From: Blastomussa wellsi
Lineage: Eukaryota; Cnidaria; Anthozoa; Scleractinia; Plerogyridae
DNA: 64,000 bases
NCBI GenBank assembly: GCA_947652115.1
Contig: OX393561.1
Span: 1,305,784 to 1,369,783 of the forward strand
Direction of reading: 5' to 3'
Positions 1 to 12,600 of this stretch are shown one piece after another. Both the position numbers and the translations under genes were made by a program. A model generated the notes under the pieces. The model was not told where the DNA came from. It saw nothing but the letters and a program-made list of their open reading frames with translations, and searched no databases. The stretch's first letter is position 1; each line of letters starts with the position of its first letter.

Positions 1-1206
1 CTTGATGCCTTTCTTTGAGAAGGTCGCGTGCCTAGTTATCTCCCAAGCTTATTAGTACTTACCAGTGAGATTCATTCACGGCAAACCAGATGTGCTAAAT
101 AGCTCACTTTCAAAATCACGTGGTTTTTTTATTTTAACACGTCCAATTGTATCGCGGGCCCATATTGGAAAGACAATTCTTTCCTTGTGCTTAAAAATCT
201 GGTTCACTCCACGGAAATTTTGTCGGCAATTCCCTGAGATGCTTTTTCTTTTCTCCTTTAAATTCGTGTGTGAGACGATTGCAGTTTCAACGTTTTGTTG
301 CGGATTAATCTTATTTATCCCTTTTGAACAGATTTATATTTAGGAATGCGATAAAACGATAGGTTCGAATCTTTCCTGGAATAGTTATTGGGCAGCGGAA
401 CACAGCAGTTATAATGAGAAGGCATACCTGCTACGCAAGGTAAAATTCATTCACCACGAAAGCCGCAATTTTGAATTGTGTACTTCCAATGCGAGCCTTC
501 GCTACTTTTAGTCCGCGGCAACCAAAAATGTCACGTGATTTTGAAAGTGAGCTATTAAACTTAGCCTGTCCTCGAGTGAAACGAAAAACAGAAGGTGGAA
601 GAAAATTTACTGTGACTGCTTGCCAGGAATGGAATAAGCTACCTCTTCAAATGAGAAAAGCAGAGACTCTCAAGACGTTTAAAAATTCTCTTCTGAACAG
701 GATTTTTAATGATCAGCAATCTTTAAATCATTTTTCAGTATAAACATTGTGCCGCATGCTTATAATTGTTTCATAGTTTTGTAGATTTTTAATAATTTTG
801 TTGTAAGCCTTAATTATTAATTATTTAATCTTGTAATAACGGCCACTAGTTTATAAGTATTTATATGCTATTTCGTGCTACCTGTATAAATCAAGGCTTT
901 ACTTATGCTGGTGAAGCCGATGCCGGTATTATGCTCGAAATTACACCGGCATAATGTGTCAACCCCTGTTATTCACCTGATAAATCACTATCCAGTTGAT
1001 AAGTGTTAGTAAAACAAACTACGCTGTTCACTGGATAGTGATTTATCCAGTAGATAGCGTTTAATATCCAACCTTTGAACAGCCGGGGCCTGAATTCTAG
1101 TCATTTCCTTGCCAGTAAATGAATTGATATTCAGTCCCCCCTACCACTCTCACGGGATAAAGTCAAGCTGGATTTTTAGTGTCGTTTCTCGTGTTTGTAA
1201 TTTCAG
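1..1206. other. Intron or upstream part of the left SLC22 gene, repeat-bearing
   Basis: No coding exon of the left SLC22 gene was recognised here; earlier exons must lie left of the window. The stretch holds an inverted repeat: the segment near 92-126 recurs in reverse near 528-563 (both contain a tcacgtg core next to a ctcactttcaaaat arm). It also holds a scrap of non-LTR retrotransposon coding sequence, listed separately, and a duplicated motif around 980-1060 (tccagttgataagtg and related forms). Confidence 0.5.
471..743 (+). pseudogene. Non-LTR retrotransposon C-terminal tail fragment
   Basis: A 90-residue open frame has the layout seen at the extreme C-terminus of many LINE reverse transcriptase proteins: a basic stretch with GGRKF, then a hydrophobic turn with EWNKLP, then an arginine, then LKTFKNSLL. 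That pattern (F..A...WN.LP...R....L..FK..L) is common in CR1/L2-type elements. No polymerase domain lies upstream, so this is a fragment. The assignment is by pattern only; the exact clade cannot be named. Confidence 0.4.
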
Positions 1207-3758
1207 GTGCTCTTGCTGGTAAAATTATAATGTCCATGATTGTAGCCAAGTTTTTCATCACCATATCTTTTGATGGGGTGTACCTGTACTCTGCGGAATT
1301 ATTCCCAACTGCTATAAGGTAATGGAATTTATAACAACATAAAAACAGATAAATAATGCTGACTGACTGACTGGAACTCCTCAAGATTGCTAAGGAGCTA
1401 CAATGAGTGTCAAAAGTGTTGACACATTCTCATTTTAAACCGCACTTTATTGTATTGCAGTCTCGTTTGACCCCTTGTTCCCTCATTTAAACCCCCCTGC
1501 CCCTACCTATGTTGCAGTTTGTTTCTCGGAGTCCTTCGCTGGAATCAGTCATACAACACTGAATTGGGGAAGGGGGTGTTTTCGTGGAGTGTAATGAACC
1601 AGAAAAGAGTGATAAATATGCCCTAAAAACTGAAATATCAAATCAATGTGTCAACTACTTTTGTTACTCATTGTAGTTATGTATTGTGCTTGTTAAATCA
1701 CCCACGCTACTCCTGTCGTCCTTTGGTAGTGCTTCTGGTATATTTGTTTAGTGAAGCTGCTGTTTGTTAGCTATATAAAATAAATAATAAATTAAAAAAA
1801 ACACATCCAGACCTAACCCTTGGACGTACACAGGAGAGGGGTGTTGATGGGGGTCCCCCCTCACCACCCCCCATGAATGTTCTGAGCTTGCTCTACAAGA
1901 TGACGTCATGCCTTACACCCGCCGTCTTGGATCTCACTATTTTCGTGAAAAGTCAGAAAATGGCACAAACCAATGCAAAATCAAAGTAAAATGCTAATTT
2001 AATTTATAAATGTATAGCAAAATGAATTTTAAGTACGATATTTGGCGAAACCTGCATGTTATTATGCGGTTGCCATGGAATTTATAACAACAAGCTGGAT
2101 TCTTTGTGTGTTTCAATGTGGACACGCATCTGACACCAAATTGTCCGCATAGGATAAACGAACAGCTAACTGAAAGTAATTTGCGAAAAAACCTCAAGGG
2201 GACTAAGTTACATGCTATCCTTCAAAGGTTATTTTCAACTGATGTAAAAACAACATATAGACTCAAGAAGACCCGACCGGCATGCGGCGTGACTCTGCGC
2301 TTTCACTTACCTGCCAGCATTAGAGATGAGATTATATAGGCTTCTATGATTACAAACATTAATCGAGTTACATTGACTTTTATGGCTCATTTACAGAAAC
2401 ATTGGAGTAGGAACATCGACTGCTGCTGCCCGCATTGGATCTATCTGTTCTCCTTTCATAGTGTATACTGTGAGTAATTGCATATTATTATACGAAAAAT
2501 AATTCATTAAGATACCAAAAAATACGAACTAAGAAAACACACTCTCGCTCATCACTGCGCAAAAAGCCAAATATTCGGGCCAGAATTCGCTCGAATACGA
2601 GTCGGCAAACACCTCGTATACTGTAATTCTATGGCATCACAATGACATATTCGGGGCAAGATTACTCTAGAATATTTTTCATTTGGCGCAGTGCGCATAC
2701 AGACATGACTAGTCAAGCATCCACACGTATCCTTTAGCTCAGGGGCTGGGCATCCGCCCGCTACTGTACATTAGTTTCATGTTGTTCTGTTTATTATGCT
2801 ATTCAATGTGGTTTTAACTATTATGTCTATATTAAATCTTAATAATTGACTAATCAAAAGGTATGGGGTCATCCGCAGAGGTCTCTTTTCGTGTTGCCAC
2901 GACTTCTCCCACGCACTCTCGCTCGGCCCATTCCACCTCCCCTTCACCAGGAGTCCTCTGTGAGGAGTGACGGTTTTTCGTAAGCGCTACGTCGTAAGTG
3001 CTGAAAGCACCAAAATATACATGCGAGGCTTTTGGATAGCGTTAGGTTTCATATTGGTCTGTATTTACGCAGGCTAACAGCATGAATGGTTAAAACTACC
3101 AAGTAATATATGTAATGTAATGTAACTTTATTTAAACACGGAGAATCATCAGTTGAGGTAAAAGTTAAAAACTGAAACTCGTTACAACTGTTTTACATGA
3201 TTGCCGTGTGGGAATCCGATATCTCAGATACCTTCTTAATACCCCTTTTAAACATACCAATTATAAAACTTATGGCCAGGTATAACGAGAAACATGTTTT
3301 CAGAAACATTCGTAGCGCGGAGATCTTTCGCTAATGTCTCTCAGTTTTGCCATACGGGAAACATTGCTTCCAGCATCAAATTAATTTTTGTTTCCAATAA
3401 TCAAAATTTGCTTCCGACGCCAGAAGAATTTCGTGTTTCCGTGCGGAAAGGGAACATCTTTCCTCGTTTTGCCAGGCCTTTAGGGTTTAAAGTCAAAGAA
3501 CTTCGATTTCATTTGCATAGATCTTGGAATATGCTGCCTGTGGGTGTGTTATCGTAATGTAACTGTTTATTGTTTTCCCATTGTAGAATCGCGTTCATCG
3601 TTTGCTCCCATTTGCCATTATGGGTGTAAACGCACTGCTTGCTGGTGTATTGTGTATGACTCTACCAGAAACTAACAATCAGCCGACTCTAGAGACTGTA
3701 AAGAGGGACGAAGGAGATGAAATGACTCGAATACATACTGAACCCGAGAATGTTTAAC
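1207..3758 (+). CDS. SLC22-type organic ion transporter, 3' three coding exons (partial)
   Basis: Three exons are read at 1207-1318, 2397-2469 and 3587-3758 (stop TAA), each flanked by AG and GT. They encode the last part of a major facilitator transporter of the SLC22 family: a membrane segment ending SAELFPTAIR, the conserved NIGVGTSTAAARIGS stretch, and a final segment with LPET, a motif typical of SLC22 C-termini. These carriers move organic cations or anions across the plasma membrane; the substrate cannot be read from sequence. The exon lengths of 112 and 73 bases are identical to the matching exons of the paralogue at 6689-14903, which confirms the model. The 5' exons lie outside the window. 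The short cytoplasmic tail ends TEPENV. Confidence 0.85.
1319..2396. other. Intron of the left SLC22 gene
   Basis: No gene seen. A short open frame at 2106-2339 (+) has weak resemblance to transposon C-termini but no recognisable motif. The segment 1800-1880 is G/C-run rich. Confidence 0.4.
2470..3586. other. Intron of the left SLC22 gene
   Basis: No gene seen. An A/T-rich repeat tail begins near 3112 (taatgtaatgtaacttta), a form common at the ends of non-LTR elements. Confidence 0.35.
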
Positions 3759-3995
3759 AGCTGTTTTCATGTAGTCACAATGCCAAGCGTATTAAACTAT
3801 ATCCGACTGGTGTAAAGAGAGACCAGGGACAGTGCGAAATGACTCTAATACGTAATGAAACCGAGAATGTTTAACAGCTATTTTCTTAGAGTCACGTACT
3901 GTGTAAAAGTGTATTAAACTGTATCTAATGCTTTGCAAACAGAGATTAAACAGGCGAAATGACTCGAATACAAACTGAACCTGAGAATGTTAAAG
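3694..3995 (+). repeat. Threefold tandem repeat spanning the SLC22 stop codon
   Basis: A unit of about 118-120 bases occurs three times. The marker aaatgactcgaata begins near 3719, 3837 (with one change) and 3957, each followed by a degenerate copy of the coding end (gagaatgtt). The first copy includes the last codons and stop of the left SLC22 gene; the other two lie in its 3' untranslated region. This looks like a local duplication of the gene's 3' end after the stop was fixed. Confidence 0.7.
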
Positions 3996-4460
3996 GGGCA
4001 CTACCACGATATAGTTGGCCTAAAACTGTTATAAAACTGTTCTTGAAGAAGTCCACACTACAGCAAAATCTTTACAAAATTCCAACAACTTTCGAGCCAA
4101 ACTTGAACCTTTGAAAAACTGACATCCTGACGCTTTTTTTCATAAATCCATATCACAATCCGTTTCCATCCTCGCCATCGTTAGCCATCCTCACTTCCTA
4201 ATGGGTTCTAATCATTTGTCGAGTACTGATCTACAAAATAAAACCATTATTGTTCAGCTTCCAAAGATCGATGTATGTTTTTGAGATTTCAAGAATCATG
4301 CTAAAAATGGTGACAGTTTTTCTTTTAAGCATACCATGTAAGCCCTGAAGAGTGCAACAAAACGTAGCTATTTTTATATGAATTATTTCATTTACTTTAC
4401 GTCATTTCACTCGTCAAGGGACAATATAAACTCAATAAATTGACCTCGCTCCCAATTTGT

Positions 4461-4532
4461 CTTCATAGCTCAGTTGATAGAGCATCGCACCGGTATTCGC
4501 GGAGGTCAAGGGTTCGAATCCCGTTGAAGCCC
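4461..4532 (+). repeat. tRNA-like unit (threonine-type) of a dispersed repeat, copy 1
   Basis: The sequence has a tRNA-like A box (agctcagttgatagagc), a B box (gggttcgaatccc) and matching acceptor ends (cttcat with gtgaagc-like end). The anticodon loop could present GGT, so a threonine tRNA origin is plausible. The same unit recurs at 13541 and 16411 with shared flanks: upstream ttgacctcgctcccaat and downstream a small cctga/tcagg hairpin. Shared flanks on both sides mean it is part of a dispersed repeat and not a stand-alone tRNA gene. Confidence 0.6.
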
Positions 4533-4691
4533 TGAATTTTTTCAGGCTTGTTTATTCCAATTGCTTGTATTGGAAATTTCCTGTGGTCTCTTCTTTGTTA
4601 TCCCTTCTAGCTTTCTTGCTGGCATTTTGTGTAAACTTTTTGGAGCAGCTTGTCCTGGAGGTCAGGTCACGTCCAATGTTTGCGAAATGAC

Positions 4692-4882
4692 AATAGGTCA
4701 TTTTCGAGTTCCCTTTCCCCTCTGTTTCAAAACGAAGCTAAGTGCGAAACTATTCATATCGGGAAATGAGCTCGTTTTACATAAGGATGAAGATGCAGGT
4801 AAAACACATTTTCATATGAATGGTTTCGCACTTAGACTCGTTTTGACACTTAGACAAAAGAGAACTCGGAAATGGGCGATTA
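4692..4882. mobile_element. Hairpin MITE, family A copy 1
   Basis: The two halves are reverse complements: the left arm reads toward aataggtcattttcgagtt and gcgaaactattcatat, the right arm returns with catatgaatggtttcgcac and aactcggaaatggg. The same element, better preserved, occurs at 13651-13827. No coding capacity. Both copies lie about 40-160 bases downstream of a tRNA-like repeat unit. Confidence 0.65.
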
Positions 4883-6688
4883 AAGGCCTCCATCATTTCA
4901 GATGCAGAGCTTATCTTGCTATCCTCGATTTTAATATCAGCAATAACTTTCTTCTTCTGTTGACGAGAGCTCAGCTCATTAGTTGCCATGTTTTACGAGG
5001 ATCTTTTCTATTAGCAACAAGGTTGCGTTTGGCATATTTAACTACGCTGTTGACTGCTTTAAAATCAGCCCAACAAGTTGGGTATTTGGTTTGTGCCGCC
5101 TTGTCCCTGTTAATTATTTTACGAATTAACTCACAAGTGATGCAAGGGGATTTCTTGTTACCAATTATTTTATTTTTTTTATGGGGGCGTGTTTATCGAT
5201 GCAGGTCACTAACTAATTCATCCAGAACTCCCATATATCGTTAGGATCAGAGTATAGACTAATGGCATCCTACGTCCTTCAGAAACTCTTTCTTGTTGAA
5301 ATTAGTAAAACTTCTACAACCCAAGGGATGCTATAGCATGCTTTGCGAATTAAGTAAACGGGAGAGTGGTCGCTAATACCTAACGATACAACTCCTGATC
5401 TAACTATTTTATCAGGAGTATTTGATACACATAGGATCCAACGCATATTAAGGCTTATAGCGCGTTCATAAAACCTAAATAGTGTTAGTAATTCGACCTT
5501 GAAAACTACCCAACTTAACGTTTGAGAAAAAAGCATTAAAAATCGTGAAACAAAGTGCATTTACAGCTACGTCAATTGCGTAAACCTTCTTAATCGTATT
5601 ATACTTCTGAAAATATTTTCTTCTCATGGATTGCCAGTCTAAGAGATTAATAACAGCTGAATTACCAAAACAAAAGAATAAATATGCATACACACGCGTT
5701 TTAAATGTGTATCTATAGAGCGCTTTCACTCACGTGACCAAAAAAATAAATCGAAAACCATTCAGTGGATAGAGTCAAGAAACTATGATGTTATAGCATA
5801 TAAATAAAGAAAGCACTTCTCCAAGTTTCAGGCGTGTGCGTTATTCCAAACCTCAGATATTTGTCGAAATGTTTCGCACAAATTTACAGAGTCCAGTTTG
5901 GAGCCGCCATATTGGTGAACCTCAGTGGAACACCAACATGGCGGCCGGAAATAGTGTAAACATCTGGAGTTTACCTTTGTTATTTAGGCTACTGGTTGCC
6001 TGATTTGAACAGACAAATGTTCATATAAACACTTTTCCTAATACTTAAACTTCTCAAATGGCTAAATCTCGCGAGACAAGTATGTGTTTTTCGACATACA
6101 TGATCGTAACTGTATGTCACGCACCGCCATAACTCTGAAATTCAAATTGCGGTAGTTTCCAAACAAAGGACACTGTTGAGCTAAAAAGTTGTACACAAAT
6201 ATAAATTTAGCACCTCTTATGCCTGATGAGTATAAAACGTTTGGTGGCTCTTTGGTTTTGGATTTTAGGATGTCGTGTGAAAACGCTCTATTTGTAGCTA
6301 AGTTTAAGTAGTGATCGATTTGACACTCAAATCTAACTCGCTGCAGCTAAAATAGTGGTCTTCAAATATTTTTTTAAGCAATGTTGAGTGTCAAGTGAAC
6401 TTGAGACGATGTAGTCGGCAATGCAACAGCAACCTCTTTAAAGGTGGTATACAATTCATACGATTGCTTACAATTGGCCAATATCGATCTGTCAGCTGAG
6501 AAGTAACACATTTGTAGCTAGAGATCTGCGTGATTTACTGATTGCTGAGAAATTGCTGAAATTTTAACTGCAAGCTGAAAAATCGCCGAAAATTTAACTG
6601 ATAAGTGATATTCAAAAATCCCGATTCAGACCCTCTAAGAGAGTTGCGAACAAAAAATAACTACTGTAAACACAACGCTTAAGTTGAT

Positions 6689-9600
6689 TTACACTGTTGA
6701 AATGAACGATATTGTAGCAGGAAAAAGAGTTTTCTTTTCGTCAGTTCCTGGAGACTCTGTTTCCTCAGTACTCCCCTCCTCCATCTGTTGTTCGATGTTT
6801 TCCAGTGTTGGTTTGAAGCGGGTTTCTGGCAGCAACATGCAGAGCAACGCAGCGATGAAGGCCATCACCCCCATGATTCCATATGGAAGAATAGCATGCA
6901 CTCGTCCCTGTATATTAAACAGAACAACATCTCGTTAATAAAAGTACTTGGTTGACAGAATTTTATTCACAAGTCTACTGCAATATCGTTAACAGAAGAT
7001 TCGACATTGAAGCAAAATTATTACATTAACGTTAACTTTTCAGATTCATCGCGTATCCGTGTTGAGTTTATAGGTGTTTTCTATGCATCAAAAACTTGCA
7101 ACTTTCAATTAAGGTCGCGGATATCCCCCTAAATTTTAATTCCGTTAACAGCTTTAAATGTTCGCCTTAAAAACGTGATTGAAATTAGGAACCGGTGATC
7201 ATTGTTTTATCCTGATAGAAGGGAGAATCAATCAATCAATCAATAACTTTAAAAATTTAAAAAAGTGCTCTTCTAAAGAGCCGGGCGCATTAACCTTAAA
7301 TATATTACCTAGTACTTAAAAACTAAGACTTAAAAATTACGAACCATTAGGAAAAAAAAATCTTAAGTTATTACTAATATACAACAGCGGAATAAAAATT
7401 ATTCAAAGTAGTGGCCTGCTTAGCCTCCACTGACAGACTGTTCCATGTTACTGCGCCCCTATAAACGGAAACTCTTCTTGAGGGCCTCAGTTTTCGGCCG
7501 CGGAATTAACAGGTTATGTTGGACGCCCCGAAGATTATGTCTGTGAATGGTATTTACGCTGGTGAATCAATCAGTCGTAACTGAGAGCACAAAAGGGAGA
7601 TCACTGAAAGTTTTGGAAGTTTTCCGAGGACCACTTATATCAAACTTTGGGTTTGAATTTTGGGAAGACAATAGCATAACTATTGTTTGCAGGTTTGAGG
7701 CTCTTTTGGTACTGCGTAGCTAATTTCCGAGCGCGAGATTCAAAATCTTCGTGATTACTAGATAGTGGCAAAATCAACCCTACTCGGGGTGGGTAAAGGG
7801 GATAGCAGCCTAGACAGGTTTGCTGGGGGGTATATGTAGAATAGGATATTATTTTTACACCAGCTAAGAGAGGGATTCAGTCAGTTGCAGGCCAATGAAG
7901 ATCAGATGTGCTTCTCAAAGTATCATTCACAGTATTCAAACTGAAGACTAACACTTTGCAACCGGTCTTTCACTGCTGTTGCTACAGCTGTTTGTTCCTG
8001 AAATGAACTAATTAACGTTTTGGCACACTCCACTCGCATGTGGCGGGGTGTCAACCCTACGAAGGCCTGTTTCGGGAGAAAAACAAAATTCTTCCGGGAA
8101 TCTGAAAACTTTGCCGGGAATCGGGGAGTGATATAGCTAAAATCTCGGGAAGTTTAAGATTTTCTTCGAGAATGTCTCCAAAAAGTTCGGTACGGTAGCA
8201 CAAATATTCGGGATGACCTTCATTAATTTTATTAGAGTTGTCATCCCCCGTGCATTTACGTTGTTAAAGCGGGTAGTTCCTGATCCCAGATTGCTTGTGA
8301 CGAAACGCAGACTTGTACATTTGTTGAACATTGTTGTTCAGAAAACGTGATTTTCTGCATAAACTCGAGACCTAATTGCAGAACTAGTAAGACAACAAGA
8401 TTATCTGAAACTGGGATTACTAGGCTAGTGCACGAGGGCTAACCACACCGCCACACTGCCACACTGCCAGAGATGGGTTCAATTTTACACCTGCCCACAT
8501 CCGTCCCCACTTCAACCCGCTGGTTTTATAATTATAAGGTACTCACCAGAAAAATGACGTAAGGAGAGAGAAACGAGCCCAGTCTGGCGCAGCTGGTAGA
8601 TGTGCTCATACCGACGTTTCTGAAATGTTCGATAATACTGTTGTGATGAAACAAGTATTGTCCATTACGTTTTCTCAGTTTTTGTAACGGAAGTTTTGAA
8701 AAGTTTCGAAAATGTTAAAAATTTAAGATGACTCTGAAGCTGCTCCAGAAATTTCTTTTTAACTTTGCAAAAAGTTGTCTCTTAAAATTCAATAATAATT
8801 ACACATGATTGGCTTTTTCTTTGTAACACAATAACATTCCATAAACATTTCTGGTGTTCACGGTTTTAAGGGAAAGACTGTAAACCGACCACTGTTAAGT
8901 GCTTACGAACACCCTTAATTTTAGGTTTTAACAGGTTACAGTGTCTCTATGGCAATCAATAATGGCATGGAAATAATTCCAACTTGTTCACTGATGATTT
9001 GGAATTTGTTTGGTGCCATTATTGTACCATTAATTGAAAAACAGTGGTAGTGCAGTCTCAGCAAAGTTATCACAACTCATCAGTCATCAAACTCATCAAA
9101 AGTGTTGCGAGCCACCTTAATTATCCAGTAATGAAAAGCGGCATTCAACATTTCTTTCGAATTTAAGATTTTAAAATTATCACACTTGCTATCTTAAAAT
9201 AAGTTGATTTGCGAAGCTTTTGTGTTGTGGGGAGAAGTCCATCGATACGCTAGCCAAGTTCCAGGCATCAAAGAGCATAAAATCTATAAAAAGTAACAGT
9301 AGTGTTAAATACAGGTTTTTTTTTACGTTTTCAAAGTGCAAAATTCAATTTGGCCATTTGCTTCTCAAATTATTGTAGGAACGGATGGTTATAATTTCTT
9401 CATGTAGGCTGTATGCCATACCTTACAACCGTGGGAAATAACTCAGCAGAATAAATGTACACTCCATCGAAAGAAATCATAATCCAGAATTTAGCCCAGA
9501 CCATCGATAGGACGATTTTACCTGCGAGAAATCCTAAAATAACAAGAAAATAGCAATTACAGAAATATACCAGCTAAGCACTGTTTGAAAGAACTTATGA

Positions 9601-12600
9601 AGTCACTTATACAGTTCAAGTCTCTCCCAAAGCTGATTTTAACAGGTGATGAGCCGCGCTAAACGCCGCAACTGTATGTCATTAACCCCGATTGAAAACA
9701 TGTATATCGTTTTATCGCATTTTTCGATGGATGATTGTGGCGCTAAAATGAACTCATTTTACTTCCTCAACAAGTGCCTGTCAGACACATCAGGCAAATG
9801 GGCACAGAGGAATAATTAGTAATGGTAATAGGAATGAGTGGAGTCCAATTCGGTCTGCAGTCATACGAATGATTAACACGAGTATGATTACAGACAGAAT
9901 TGGACGACACGAACTCCTGTTACCAATTAATCATAACTACAACAAAACTTTAGAAATATCAAAGAGTTTCAGTCGTATTAAGGAACTAAAGAAAGAGGAC
10001 ACTGTTATTGGAGGCGCTCCAATTTGTCAGAACCAATCAGATTCGAGAATTTTGTAATAGTTATGATTAATAATAATAATAATGGCATTGAAACAAATAC
10101 TCGCCTCATTATGAATTTAACCAAAGTGCATGACCACTGTAGATAGGCAAAGCCTTTTTAGGTGATCATTTTATATGGGGTCGGCTGTGTTACTTGTTTG
10201 GTACATATCCCACAGCTCGGCATGGGCGAAGCAGGAATTTTCAAAGGGTATAGGAGCTCACACCCAGTGTACTCACCAGATTGTCATGTCGACGACCATA
10301 CTTTGTTTTACTTGTTTACTTAAAAGGTCTTACAAAGAGAGGTCACGGGCACCCCATGGACATAATTGTAGAAACGTTTTAACTTGATTAACTCTAATAC
10401 CTTTATTGGATTCATCGTCAGTCGTCAAAAGCACTGCGCCGGCGGCACCAACAGCTGCCAACAGCATGGGAACAATAACGCCTTTCTTGCGTCCAAATCT
10501 ATAATAAAGTAACACAATCAGTACATTCCTGTCAATGAATTCTGGTTTATTTGAATTTTCATTAAGCTTTGTCGTTTAAGGTCATTCCACTGAAACAGAA
10601 CCTGCATTGAGATTTTTTGTCAAATCGTCTGTTGGTTGTTTATCGTATACAGGAAAAAATGATTGTTGAATTTAAAGCATAAGAAAAGAAACCTGAAGAT
10701 TTAGGTAACTATAGCTCGTTTACGAGAGAAAAAACGATTTATCTCCTAATTGTTTGTGCAGTCGTTTGCCTAACGTCTGTTTTTACGACTATTGTGTTTT
10801 TTCTGCATTTTTCTTTACAACAAAAAAAAAGCACGAAAATAAAAATGACAATAGATGTAAAAAGTACACCAAACCGAACCAAAAGCGAGGGTTTACGGAT
10901 CTTCCATTTTCAAATGAGTAACAGAATCGCCGCGCGAAAGGGCATGTTACTCGGTGCCCAGTCCAACCTGTTGTATATCCAGACGCCTACAGGGATTGCT
11001 GGAAGTTCAATGATACTCGCAAGGAAGAAGTTGAGGTACATGTTTCCACCTATGGAAGGAGCGCTTAGAAACACACCATAGTACACCATAGAGTTCACAA
11101 ACCTACAATTAACAAAATATATTCCAGTTGGCCTGGTCAAAAATGTGTCCCTGTAGTTAGAAATTCGCCCATATTAACTAAAATCGGGCCCAAAGAAAAG
11201 TTAAGTCGCTTTCAGTTATTATTCTTGTCTAAGCAAACTCGATCTATTTTTTTTAATATAATCAAACTATGTTTGTGTAACTTTTTCTTAACTAATACCC
11301 TTCTTAGCTGCGCAAGTTGAACACAAATATAATATATTTCATGCAGCCGAGAATCGAAGAATACTGGAGATTCTGAGATTCTGTGAGATTTAGCATCTTT
11401 CGTTTTACAGTCAAAACCAATTCGCACCTCGCCCCTCAGTACTTACCAGCAAAACCACGAAACCAGCGTCGTCTTTGTCAGACTTTTCGTTTTGAACAAA
11501 TCCCGAATATCTCCTAGTCTCGTTTTGGCGTCGGTGGCTGTGTCAATTTCAAGTCCTTCCTCGGGTAGCTCTTTGCCATTCACACGGGCAATTTTCCTGT
11601 ACAGATTCTCCGCCTCTTTCATCTTTCCTTTTACTAGCAGCCACCGAAGCGACTCTGGAGAAAAGCTGCGAAGGTAAAAATGCACAGGTTGTGAATGAAG
11701 TTTCTGAATAGTCATTTTATTTTACCCATAGTTCCTTGTCAAGCAACAAACTGAACGTTCTATGGGTTACTGGTGTAATAAACTGACCCACACGGGTGTT
11801 GTAATGCTAAATATTATCGAGTGTATTAAATTTTAAATGTCGATTTGTCCTTTTTCTTTTTTTAACTCCTCAATCAACAAAAATATGCATTTAGAGCTGC
11901 TGTTTTGTTACAATAACTTACTTATCTTACCGATCGATATGATATTTGTGCCAAGTTTAATTTGGTGAACTGTAAGGGAACAGGTGGATAACATTAATAT
12001 GAAACTGACATAAATCTGATTTAATTTATTGCCAACCAAGAAATATCAAGAACCGTAAACTAACTATAGTTTTATCAAACATTTGCTCAATTCCCACCAG
12101 TTGCATACCCATGTGGTGGTAGATATGTATAAAGCTTAGATACAATTCTGCTGGTCTAAGCGATTTTAAGTATTTTAAATACTTACAACCAGCCAAACAC
12201 TATTACTATTGCAGGCGCCCCAGTCACAATGCACAACATCCTCCAGTCTCTGACAAGATACGCGACTCCCGCCAAGGCTATGAGAGACAGCGTCCAGCAG
12301 TACCACAGGGACGTTCCCATAAGGCTTCGGTGTCGAACACCCACAAGCTCAGATACCAGGACAAATTGAGACATCCCTCCTCCGCCTGAAAAATACATGA
12401 CACCAGTTTGCGTGCGTCATTCCGCTCGGCTTCTTTATTTTAACAATCTCCAGCATTCCGGAAGTATTGTCATCGTGGACAAAAATTAAAAAAATATGAA
12501 TTTGTTAGGACTTTCATGATAATTAAAATTGGTGTTTCGAGGACAGGGAGGGAAAACGAAATACAACCTCCCGTTATAAGGACGCCAATAGATATATAAG

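Larger units (their letters stand above)
3996..6688. other. Intergenic region between the two convergent SLC22 genes
   Basis: No gene seen. It holds a tRNA-like repeat at 4461-4532 and a hairpin MITE at 4692-4882. A 227-residue open frame over 4561-5244 runs through the MITE and has no protein-like signature. From 5245 to 6688 I see only A/T-rich sequence without recognisable features. Confidence 0.5.

Noticed and set aside
4461..4532. Functional tRNA-Thr gene
   Set aside because: Two further copies share long flanks on both sides and carry arm-breaking changes, so a dispersed repeat is more likely. A covariance-model score would decide.
4561..5244. 227-codon open frame on the + strand
   Set aside because: It runs through the tRNA-like repeat flank and the hairpin MITE; length is explained by repeat sequence, with no protein family pattern.
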